A DNA stretch of 28,050 bases from Ignavibacteria bacterium. GTDB taxonomy: Bacteria; Bacteroidota; Ignavibacteria; Ignavibacteriales; Melioribacteraceae. The translations under genes were made by a program, and so were the position numbers. This document shows positions 7,191 through 14,966 of the stretch, piece by piece (position 1 is the stretch's first letter; each line of letters begins with the position of its first letter). Where the stretch lies: contig DAIEQP010000314.1 of the NCBI GenBank assembly GCA_027347805.1, positions 1 to 28,050 on the forward strand. Reading direction: 5' to 3'. Below the pieces are notes generated by a model, which had not been told where the DNA came from, ran no database searches, and was given only the letters and a program-made list of their open reading frames with translations.

Positions 7191-8783
7191 GTGAAGACAA
7201 GTGTATTAAATAAGCTTAGCATTCGACTTATAATTTCCATTTCATGTATCCTATTTATAATACTTACGGGCTATACATATTTTATTATAAAAAATCTGGA
7301 TGGCTATTTAACTCAAACCAGGTTTCAGAGTGCCTATAATATCAGCGATATAATTAAAAAATCTACCCGGTACAGCATGTTATTAAATCGCCGGGAAGAT
7401 GTATATCAAATCATTAAAACTCTGCGTTCCGAAATTGGTGTTGAAGAAATACGCATTTACAATAAACATGGAACAATTATTTTTTCAACCAATCTGCAGG
7501 AGATTAACAAGAAGGTGGATTTAACCGCCAATGCCTGTATTGTCTGCCATAATAGTTCTGTTCCATTGCATAGTTTGACAAATCAAAGCAACAGCAGAAT
7601 TTACAGGAATAATAAAAACAAACGTGTGCTTGGTTTGATTAATCCAATTCAGAATGAACCTGATTGCTCTAATGGTGACTGCCACGCTCATTCTCCCAAA
7701 GTTCAAGTTCTCGGTGTGCTTGATGTTGTTGTTTCACTCGAACAACTCGACGATATTATCCAAAGCAGCACAAAGACTGTAATAATTAATTCCATTTTTA
7801 TTGTTATAGTGATTTCCTTCTTTTCAGGATTGTTCATTACTATTCTCGTTAACAAACCGATTAAAAAAATCAGAAAGGGAATTGAGGAAGTCGGAAACGG
7901 AAATCTGGATTATAAAATAGAAATTAATTCAAAAAATGAGCTGGGCCAGGTAGCTAGACGATTTAATGAAATGTCTACTAAACTTAATGATGCTTATAAA
8001 GAAATTAAAAACTGGTCCGAAACATTAAACGATAAGGTGAATGAAAAAACAAAAGAACTGAAGAATATATATAACCAGGTTAACCAGATTGAAAAACTTG
8101 CTTCGCTTGGTAAATTATCGGCGACAGTTGCCCACGAATTAAATAATCCGCTTGCCGGTATTCTAACTCTAAGTAAATTGATAGCTAAAAAACTTAGGAA
8201 TGCTCAGAAAGATTCTGAATATGCCGAAATCCTTGAACACCTGGATTTAATAGCGCATGAATCGGCTCGGTGCGGTAAGATTGTAAAAGATCTTCTCATT
8301 TTTTCACATACGGAACCTGATGAATTTGCAAAAGAAAATCTCATTAAAATTATTGATAACAGTGTAACTGTAATTAATCATCATCTTGAAATACACCGAA
8401 TTTCATTGGTTAAAGAATATCCGGAACAACCTGTTGAATTATTCTGTAATGCTTACAAGATTCAACAAGCATTAATTTCTTTATTGATGAATTCAATTGA
8501 AGCGATGAACAATAAAGGAAAAATTGTTATCAATTTGACTGTTGATAAAAGTAATGTGGTCCTCAGAATTATTGACGAAGGAACAGGAATATCAGAGGTT
8601 GATTTGCCTCATATTTTTGAGCCGTTTTATTCGACAAAGGTTGCATCAATTGGAACCGGTCTTGGTCTGGCTGTCGTATACGGAATTATTACTAATCATA
8701 AAGGTAAAGTTGAGGTTGAAAATACTTCTAATCTGGGAACAACATTTAAAGTGACTTTACCACAGAATGAACAACCTGTTTAA
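7191..8783 (+). CDS. NtrB-like sensor histidine kinase with haem-type motifs in the periplasmic domain
   Basis: A 530-residue membrane kinase starting at GTG. Helices at ~13-33 and ~197-220 bracket a periplasmic sensor domain of ~165 residues. That domain contains C116-I-V-C-H120, a canonical CxxCH haem c site, and C159-S-N-G-D-C-H165, a CX4CH variant. This arrangement is consistent with a one- or two-haem redox sensor. A HAMP domain (~220-272) and short coiled coil follow. The H-box has the phospho-accepting H315 in VAHELNNPLAG, as in NtrB-type kinases. N-box N434 (LLMNSIEAM), DEGTGIS and GTGLGLAVVYGI complete a standard ATPase domain. It is 12 bases before the regulator gene. Together with the Fe-S/NrfD neighbours this suggests sensing of periplasmic redox state or a haem ligand and control of the 3351 promoter; the signal is inferred. 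Confidence 0.88.
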   Translation: MKTSVLNKLSIRLIISISCILFIILTGYTYFIIKNLDGYLTQTRFQSAYNISDIIKKSTRYSMLLNRREDVYQIIKTLRSEIGVEEIRIYNKHGTIIFSTNLQEINKKVDLTANACIVCHNSSVPLHSLTNQSNSRIYRNNKNKRVLGLINPIQNEPDCSNGDCHAHSPKVQVLGVLDVVVSLEQLDDIIQSSTKTVIINSIFIVIVISFFSGLFITILVNKPIKKIRKGIEEVGNGNLDYKIEINSKNELGQVARRFNEMSTKLNDAYKEIKNWSETLNDKVNEKTKELKNIYNQVNQIEKLASLGKLSATVAHELNNPLAGILTLSKLIAKKLRNAQKDSEYAEILEHLDLIAHESARCGKIVKDLLIFSHTEPDEFAKENLIKIIDNSVTVINHHLEIHRISLVKEYPEQPVELFCNAYKIQQALISLLMNSIEAMNNKGKIVINLTVDKSNVVLRIIDEGTGISEVDLPHIFEPFYSTKVASIGTGLGLAVVYGIITNHKGKVEVENTSNLGTTFKVTLPQNEQPV

Positions 8784-8795
8784 TAGGAATATATT

Positions 8796-10151
8796 ATGGA
8801 TAGGAAAGAAAAAATTCTAATTGTTGATGATGAGAAAATTGTAAGGGAATCACTTTTTCGTTGGTTTGAAGAAGAAAATTATGCAGTTGATACAGCGGAA
8901 GACGGTGAAACTGCACTAAAAAAATATTCAAAAGAAAAATATGATCTGCTTCTTGTTGATATGAAAATGCCGGGTATGAGCGGTTTGGATTTGTTATCTA
9001 AAATAAAATCAATCGATACCGATGCAATAATTATTCTTATCACAGCTTTTTCATCTGTTCCTACTGCAATTACAGCATTAAAAAATGGTGCTTACGATTA
9101 TGTTACAAAACCGGTCGATCCCGACGAACTAGCACATCTTGTTAAAAAAGCACTTGAACAGCGCGCGCTGAAAATTGAAAATACCCAGTTAAAAGAAAAC
9201 ATTGATGAAATTATTAAGCCGGATAATTTAATTGGTGAGAGTTTTCAAATAAAGAAAATTTATGAACTGGTTCATTCCGTTGCGCGGACCGATACTACTG
9301 TTATGATTCGAGGAGAAAGCGGAACAGGAAAAGAACTTGTTGCAAAAGCAATTCATATAAACAGCAATAGAAAATATTCACCAATTATTACTGTGAATTG
9401 CGGTGCATTGGCTGAAACACTTCTTGAAAGTGAATTGTTCGGACATGAAAAAGGCGCTTTCACAGGCGCTCAGTTTAGAAGGAAAGGAAAATTTGAAATG
9501 GCAGATGGAGGAACAATTTTCCTTGATGAAATTGGATCTATTTCACTAAGAATGCAAATTGAGCTGTTAAGAGTGATCGAGACGAAACAATTTAACCGTG
9601 TTGGCGGAAATGAATTAATAAAAAGTGATTTTAGAGTTGTTACAGCAACAAACGAACCGCTTGAAGAACTTGTTAAGACAGGCAAATTTAGAGAAGACTT
9701 GTATTATCGTTTAAATGTTTTCAATATCATAATTCCTCCGCTGCGCGAAAGGAGGGATGACATTCCGCTGCTTGTGAATTTTTTCATCAATAAATTTTCA
9801 AGCGTGATGAATAAAAAGATTAAAAGTGTTTCAAAAGAAGCAATGGATTTCTTGATGAATTATGCCTGGCCGGGTAATGTGCGTGAACTTGAAAATGCAA
9901 TCGAAAGAGCTATGGTTGTTGGCAAATCCGATTCTATAATTGTTGAGGATCTTCCATTCCATGTTTCCCGAAACAGTTTCGATTTCAACAGCGATGAAAA
10001 AAGTCTTGCCTCGATGGAGAAAAAATATATTCTCAAAATATTAAACGAAAACGGATGGAATATATCTAAAACAGCTCAGCTGCTGGAAATAGACAGGGTA
10101 ACTCTTTACAATAAAATAAATAAATACAGTCTTCGAAAAGATGAGTATTGA
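8796..10151 (+). CDS. NtrC-family sigma-54-dependent response regulator
   Basis: A 451-residue protein with three classic domains. The receiver (5-120) has D11/D12, phospho-acceptor D55 (LLLVDMKMPG), T83 and K105. The AAA+ domain (~144-380) has Walker A GESGTGKE (173-180), the sigma-54-contacting GAFTGA (220-225) and Walker B GGTIFLDE (238-245). A Fis-type helix-turn-helix (~405-447, WNISKTAQLLEIDRVTLYNK) binds DNA. All key residues are intact, so it should open sigma-54 promoters. The most obvious target is the -24/-12 site at 3351 with its palindrome at 3270-3284. The gene follows its kinase by 12 bases. Its TGA stop overlaps the ATG of the metalloprotease gene by one base. Confidence 0.93.
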   Translation: MDRKEKILIVDDEKIVRESLFRWFEEENYAVDTAEDGETALKKYSKEKYDLLLVDMKMPGMSGLDLLSKIKSIDTDAIIILITAFSSVPTAITALKNGAYDYVTKPVDPDELAHLVKKALEQRALKIENTQLKENIDEIIKPDNLIGESFQIKKIYELVHSVARTDTTVMIRGESGTGKELVAKAIHINSNRKYSPIITVNCGALAETLLESELFGHEKGAFTGAQFRRKGKFEMADGGTIFLDEIGSISLRMQIELLRVIETKQFNRVGGNELIKSDFRVVTATNEPLEELVKTGKFREDLYYRLNVFNIIIPPLRERRDDIPLLVNFFINKFSSVMNKKIKSVSKEAMDFLMNYAWPGNVRELENAIERAMVVGKSDSIIVEDLPFHVSRNSFDFNSDEKSLASMEKKYILKILNENGWNISKTAQLLEIDRVTLYNKINKYSLRKDEY

Positions 10152-10681
10152 TGGATATCTTTATCGCACCGGTTAGGTTCTATAGTAATTTACTTCTTCA
10201 AAATCTTGTTATAGAATTATCAAAAAGATTTTCTTCTCAAATTCAAATCATTGATCTGAATATAAATCTTGACGATTTTTTTTCTGTAGACCGCAGGCAA
10301 TACTTTTCAACACAAATTATAGCAGAAGCAATTAAGCTGACAGATACTTTTAACGGAAAAGTTATGCTTATAACTGATGTGGATATATTTGTGCCGGTGC
10401 TGACATTTATTTTTGGCGAAGCGCAGCTAAATGGAAAACATTCCATTCTTTCTGCCTGCCGGCTTCACGAAGAATTTTATTCGGGTGTTTCAAATGAAAG
10501 TCTTTTACTGGAGCGCACGATCAAGGAAGCGCTTCATGAACTTGGACACAATTTCGGTTTACGCCATTGTATTGATTGGGACTGTGTAATGCATTCGTCA
10601 AATGGAATTGAGGAAGTTGATATAAAAGGGAAAACTTACTGCCGCAATTGTATATCCAAAGTTGAGGGATATAAAAAATAA
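10151..10681 (+). CDS. Archaemetzincin-like zinc metalloprotease (M54)
   Basis: A 176-residue protein. The frame also has a TTG at 10148, but ATG 10151 overlaps the previous stop as TGATG and is the likely start. The active-site motif H-E-L-G-H-N-F-G-L-R-H-C, then C-V-M four residues later and C-R-N-C near the end, fits the archaemetzincin signature (HExxHxxGxxHCx4CxM, then CxxC). The three histidines bind catalytic zinc and the four cysteines a structural zinc. The spacing from Met to the CxxC is 16 residues, one shorter than the usual 17. Length is typical of the family. No signal peptide is evident, so it should be cytoplasmic. Its substrate is not known. Coupling to the regulator suggests it acts in the same system, perhaps in maturation or turnover. 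Confidence 0.85.
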   Translation: MDIFIAPVRFYSNLLLQNLVIELSKRFSSQIQIIDLNINLDDFFSVDRRQYFSTQIIAEAIKLTDTFNGKVMLITDVDIFVPVLTFIFGEAQLNGKHSILSACRLHEEFYSGVSNESLLLERTIKEALHELGHNFGLRHCIDWDCVMHSSNGIEEVDIKGKTYCRNCISKVEGYKK

Positions 10682-10720
10682 TCCCGATTATTCTAAACGA
10701 AAGAATAATCGGGATATTTT
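10681..10720. terminator. Bidirectional hairpin terminator
   Basis: ATCCCGATTATTCT (10681-10694) pairs perfectly with AGAATAATCGGGAT (10702-10715) over 14 bp around a 7-base loop, AAACGAA. It is followed by ATTTTAT. It lies between the convergent metalloprotease (+) and GH3 (-) genes and would serve both strands, though the downstream T tract is short. Confidence 0.82.
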
Positions 10721-10755
10721 ATAAATCTGCATACTAACCCAAATAATCTGATAGT

Positions 10756-13700
10756 TTATTTTACAAGCATCATCTTCTTGACAAGTGTAAGTCCCTCTGT
10801 GCTTATCCTGTAAAAATAAATTCCAGATGCCAATCCGTAATTGGTAATTGAAAACGTTGCTGTGTGTTTTCCGGCATTCTTCACTTCGTTAACAAGAGTC
10901 GCAACTTCCTTGCCCAGCACATCATATACTTTTAACTCAACAATAGCTGTTTTAGGAATAGAATATTCTATTGTTGTCTCGGGATTAAATGGATTCGGAT
11001 AATTATTGCCCAAAGAAAATTCAATCGGTAAATTTTCATCTTCCTGGTTAACTGAAGTATTTATTTGATTGTAAATTTCAAATTCATAAATAGAATAGCC
11101 GTATTGTGTTCCTCTTTTTGTGCCCGTTAAACGTATATACCTTCCTGAAGCATTCACATCCCATTTTTCAATATTTCCCAATCCATTTTTTTGTTCTAAA
11201 ATCTTTTTCCAAATTGATGCGTCATCGGAAGTCTCAATAATATATTCTTTACCATAAGCTGCTTCCCAGGTAATTCTAATCTGGTTGAATTGAGCCACAG
11301 AGCCAAGATCAATTGTAAACGTTTGAGGATCTGAAAACGATGAAGACCAGCGTGTTGAAAAATTTCCGTCAACAGCATTTGCCGCAGAGTATGTTGCTGA
11401 TTCTTGCGAAGATGATGTAGCTGATTTTTTCAGTGCAAGATTTACAGCCGGTTTTGCAAATACATTCAATGTTACCGCTTTAGAATTATTTAATTCGTTG
11501 ATCTCTGTAATTGCTGATCTTCCATCAATTGTCGCTTCTAATGTATATGTCCCAGGTTTACCAGCAATCCAGTAGTTAGCACTATTACCATCGAGGGGAC
11601 CAACATTTGCACACAATAAATCCATCCCTGCTTTTGGAATTGAATCTGTAGAAGAAAATGATCTGCTGACTTCCTTTCCGTTTATTTTGAAACTTACTTC
11701 ATGAAATATTGCACTCGGGCTTGGGCCTGTTCCTCTGTTTATTACAGTTGCAAGAAAAACAACCTTGTCTCCTTCAACCGGGTAACGAGGAACAGAATAA
11801 ACATTTGCAATTTGTAAATCTGGCAATGGGGGATGAGGCCTGATATCTATATTCCCGCTCAATTGTAAATTATCTGAGGAGCCGCCAACTTTGAAGTAAT
11901 ATGGACCCGGATCAATTTCGTAACTGTTGTTTCTCGGATAAAAATAATAAAGCTCGGAGGGAGAGATATCAAATGATACAGTTTTTGTTTCGCCTTCTTC
12001 CAGAGAAATTTTCTTGAATCCTTTTAAATCTTTTACATTCTTTGTGATGTTTGCAACAGGCTCGCTTATATAAAGCTGAACTACTTCTTCTCCCTGCCTT
12101 TTGCCTGTATTTGTTACGTCTACACTTACTGTAAGTGGATTCTCAGTATACATCCATACTTGTTTCGACATTCTAAAATTACTGTAAGAAAAAGTTGTGT
12201 AGCTCAATCCATAACCAAATGGAAAAAGAGGTGTTAGATTTTTTTTATCGAACCATCTATAACCGCCGCCATAATTATTATCAAGATTATTTGACATTCT
12301 GTCTGGAAGTTGAGAATCACTAATTGGCATTGTCTGGGGAAGTTTACCGCTTGGATTATAATCGCCGAACAAAACTTGTGCAATCGCATTGCCCCCTTCC
12401 TGTCCAGGATAAAATCCGTACAACAATCCTTTGATGTCGTTGATAAACGGAGAGGCGGTACAAATTCCTCCACTAATTAAAACAACAATCAAATTTTTGT
12501 TTGCACTGGAAAGAAGTTTTATTAAATCCTTTTGTTTGCCTGGAAGTTCGATTGAATTATTGACGCGATCAAATCCTTCTCCTTCCTGTGTTTGATCTAA
12601 CCCGCCAAAAAATATTACAACATCTGCCTGGCTTGCATAATTGATTGCATCGTTAACATCGCTTGCATAATTAGAACTGCTTATATCGCATCCTTTTGCA
12701 TATAAAACTTTTGCAGTTCCGACATATTTTTCTATTCCTTCTTTCGGTGTTACTTTATAGAAAGGATCAACCCAGCTGCTACCACTACCATCAGTCGGCA
12801 TTACTGCAGCGTTCGGTCCAATTACAGCTATCTTATTTATCGAGTTTTTATTTAGTGGAAGTATATTATCCTGATTCTTTAAAAGTACCAGACTTTTTTT
12901 ACCGGCTTCCAAACAAAGAGCTTGATGAGCTGCGCTGTTTATATCGGCAGGATTTCCCTGTGGATAATAATCCATCATTCCGGATAAAAATTTTGTTCTT
13001 AGTACTCTTTTAACAGCATTATCAATTACACTTATTGCAACTTTATTTGTGTTTACTAAATTAACCAGACCATTTGCTGCATCCTGATAAATTGTTGAAC
13101 CCATTTCAAGATCGCATCCTGCTTTTATTGCCTGATCTGCATTACTATAAATTGAATTCCAATCGCTTACAACATAAAATGGAAATCCCCACTTTGTACG
13201 TAAATCGGTAGTTAACAGGCTGGAGTTTTTAGAAACACTTGAACCGTTAATTGAATTGTATGAACTCATCACACTAAATGCACCGCCGAGTTGAATTGCA
13301 TCTCTGAATTGTAACCCATGCTGTTCAAGAAGATTTCTTTGAGATAAAGTATAATCGTTAGTTGTTCTGCCTGCCTGTCGGTATTCTGAGAAAAAATGTT
13401 TTACGGTTGCAATTACCGGTGTCGATTGAATTCCCTGAACGAACGAAGTGTTAATTTTTGAATTAAGATATGGATCTTCTCCAGTACTTTCAGGTGATCT
13501 GCCATTTCGTGGATCGATGGTTAAATCGAGACATGGGCCAAGAGCTTGATGAATTCCTTTTCCATGAAACTCTTTTCCCATAGCTTGACCAACTTTGAAA
13601 ACCAAATCAGGATCCCAGGTTGCAGCCATTGCCATTCCAACAGGGAATGATGTAGCTAATCCATTTCTAACACCATGAGGTCCATCAGACATAATGAATC

Positions 13701-13905
13701 CTGGTATATTCAAGCGCGTATTGTCTGCGGTATTAAATGAACCTTCCTGGTGAAGTTGTTTCACTTTTTCCTCTAAAGACATCTGTGATAAAAGTGAATT
13801 TATTTTGTCATCAAGAGTTTGAGATAGGGTTATAGATCCCGAACAAAATAATATTGTGCAAATAATTGTAATAATTTTTACGAAAGGAATTCTTGAATTA
13901 ATCAT
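10756..13905 (-). CDS. Multidomain secreted GH3 beta-glucosidase with T9SS C-terminal domain
   Basis: A 1049-residue enzyme. ATG at 13905 is preferred to the upstream TTG codons because the signal peptide (INSRIPFVKIITIICTILF... to ~28) begins there. The GH3 N-terminal domain spans ~30-320, with R-N-G-R-S-P-E-S-T-G-E-D-P (~133-145), VKHF (~168-171) and nucleophile D248 in VVSDW. The GH3 C-terminal domain (~335-570) contains Gly-Glu-Gly-Phe-Asp. A fibronectin-like domain follows (~585-690), then a CARDB domain (~695-815) and an F5/8-type C (CBM32-like) discoidin domain (~825-945). The T9SS sorting domain begins with NYPNPFNPET at ~968 and ends LVKKMMLVK. Family members release glucose from beta-glucan oligosaccharides. 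It lies 36 bases downstream of a GH16 gene, which fits beta-1,3-glucan breakdown. Exact linkage specificity cannot be read from the sequence. Confidence 0.92.
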   Translation of the reverse strand: MINSRIPFVKIITIICTILFCSGSITLSQTLDDKINSLLSQMSLEEKVKQLHQEGSFNTADNTRLNIPGFIMSDGPHGVRNGLATSFPVGMAMAATWDPDLVFKVGQAMGKEFHGKGIHQALGPCLDLTIDPRNGRSPESTGEDPYLNSKINTSFVQGIQSTPVIATVKHFFSEYRQAGRTTNDYTLSQRNLLEQHGLQFRDAIQLGGAFSVMSSYNSINGSSVSKNSSLLTTDLRTKWGFPFYVVSDWNSIYSNADQAIKAGCDLEMGSTIYQDAANGLVNLVNTNKVAISVIDNAVKRVLRTKFLSGMMDYYPQGNPADINSAAHQALCLEAGKKSLVLLKNQDNILPLNKNSINKIAVIGPNAAVMPTDGSGSSWVDPFYKVTPKEGIEKYVGTAKVLYAKGCDISSSNYASDVNDAINYASQADVVIFFGGLDQTQEGEGFDRVNNSIELPGKQKDLIKLLSSANKNLIVVLISGGICTASPFINDIKGLLYGFYPGQEGGNAIAQVLFGDYNPSGKLPQTMPISDSQLPDRMSNNLDNNYGGGYRWFDKKNLTPLFPFGYGLSYTTFSYSNFRMSKQVWMYTENPLTVSVDVTNTGKRQGEEVVQLYISEPVANITKNVKDLKGFKKISLEEGETKTVSFDISPSELYYFYPRNNSYEIDPGPYYFKVGGSSDNLQLSGNIDIRPHPPLPDLQIANVYSVPRYPVEGDKVVFLATVINRGTGPSPSAIFHEVSFKINGKEVSRSFSSTDSIPKAGMDLLCANVGPLDGNSANYWIAGKPGTYTLEATIDGRSAITEINELNNSKAVTLNVFAKPAVNLALKKSATSSSQESATYSAANAVDGNFSTRWSSSFSDPQTFTIDLGSVAQFNQIRITWEAAYGKEYIIETSDDASIWKKILEQKNGLGNIEKWDVNASGRYIRLTGTKRGTQYGYSIYEFEIYNQINTSVNQEDENLPIEFSLGNNYPNPFNPETTIEYSIPKTAIVELKVYDVLGKEVATLVNEVKNAGKHTATFSITNYGLASGIYFYRISTEGLTLVKKMMLVK

Positions 13906-13941
13906 TTTCAACAATGTCCACTGTTATTATAAATTTATCAA

Positions 13942-14781
13942 TCAGATTTTTTTATAAACTCGAACGTACTCAACTTCCATTTTTTGAGGGAAGATGCTTG
14001 CGTCAATTCCTTGTGCGCCGCCCCATGTTCCCCCTACAGCAATATTTAGTAATAAATGGAAGTCTTTAAAGAATGGCCAGTATTGCCACCCTGCTCCTTC
14101 ATTGTATGAAGTAAAATATAGTTTATCATCTACATACATTTTGATATCATCTTTTGTCCATTCCATTATATAATTATGAAATGTAGTCATGCAATCGGCA
14201 ATGTTAATTGTTGCAGTTTTCTGAGTGCCTTTAGTAAAAACATATTTATTGCAATGTGTTGAACCATGAATTATTCCGGGGTCATACCCAACATGTTCCA
14301 TAATATCAATTTCACCATTGTCGGGCCAGCTTCCATTACCAAGATTCCATGTAGTTGGAAGCATCCAGATTGCAGGCCATGTACCTTTGCCGTATGGAAG
14401 TTTTGCACGGACTTCGATTCTGCCATATGTCCAGTCTCCGCGGTTTGTTGTAACTAATCTCGCAGAAGTAAATGAACTGCCCTGGTAATTTTCTAATCTT
14501 GCTTGAATTATTAATTTTCCATTTTCAACTCTAGCATTTTCAGATCGGTATTCAGTATAATATTGAAGTTCCTGGTTGCCCCAGCCGTTACCGCCAACAT
14601 CGTAACCCCATTTTTTAGGATCCGGCAAGCCTGTATAATTAAATTCATCGGACCATACTAATTGATAACCGGGTATTGCGGTTGTATCTATTTGTGATTC
14701 GGGTTCATTTGTTTGAGAAGAACAGTTTGAAAAAAAAAGAAACATGAATGGAATCGTAAGGAGAGAAAATTTTCGTAACAT
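13942..14781 (-). CDS. GH16 laminarinase-like lipoprotein
   Basis: A 279-residue endo-glycanase. The N-terminus (residues 1-19 hydrophobic, then Cys20 in FFSNCSS) looks like a lipoprotein signal, so it is probably outer-membrane attached. The GH16 jelly roll starts at ~39 (YQLVWSDEFNY) and has the catalytic G-E157-I-D-I-M-E162 motif with the extra Met typical of the beta-bulge laminarinase type. E157 is the nucleophile and E162 the acid/base. Trp residues lining the cleft (TWPAIWMLPTTW) are intact. Family members of this subtype cut beta-1,3 or mixed-linkage beta-glucan. It is the first gene of a two-gene operon, with GH3 next. There is no T9SS domain. Confidence 0.92.
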   Translation of the reverse strand: MLRKFSLLTIPFMFLFFSNCSSQTNEPESQIDTTAIPGYQLVWSDEFNYTGLPDPKKWGYDVGGNGWGNQELQYYTEYRSENARVENGKLIIQARLENYQGSSFTSARLVTTNRGDWTYGRIEVRAKLPYGKGTWPAIWMLPTTWNLGNGSWPDNGEIDIMEHVGYDPGIIHGSTHCNKYVFTKGTQKTATINIADCMTTFHNYIMEWTKDDIKMYVDDKLYFTSYNEGAGWQYWPFFKDFHLLLNIAVGGTWGGAQGIDASIFPQKMEVEYVRVYKKI

Positions 14782-14814
14782 GAATCCTCTGCATTAATAG
14801 TATTTTTAAGGGCA

Positions 14815-14822
14815 CAAAGTTA
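14815..14822 (-). promoter_or_regulatory. Bacteroidota-type -7 box upstream of GH16
   Basis: Read on the minus strand, TAACTTTG fits TAnnTTTG, the -7 element of Bacteroidota housekeeping promoters, 33 bases before the GH16 start. The -33 region is only TTTC-like. The 185-base gap between the divergent GH16 and PPIase genes holds no sigma-54-type pair on either strand, as far as I can see, and no clear promoter for the plus-strand operon. Confidence 0.4.
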
Positions 14823-14966
14823 CTATAAAAAAAATCACGAAATCCAGAAGAAAAAAATCTATGCAGCTAAATACATTTTATTAATCGTTTTAGAATAATT
14901 AAATAACTTGCATAAAGTATATCTAAAGAAATAGATTAGTAAAAGGTTTTTAACATAGGAACACAA

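Noticed and set aside
12696..13013. 105-codon plus-strand ORF inside GH3
   Set aside because: It lies antisense to the well-supported GH3 catalytic region, has low-complexity translation and no ribosome site.
14782..14966. Sigma-54 promoter for the GH16 or PPIase operon
   Set aside because: TTGCAT occurs at about 14909, but there is no GG 10 bases upstream of its GC; no reverse-strand pair fits either.
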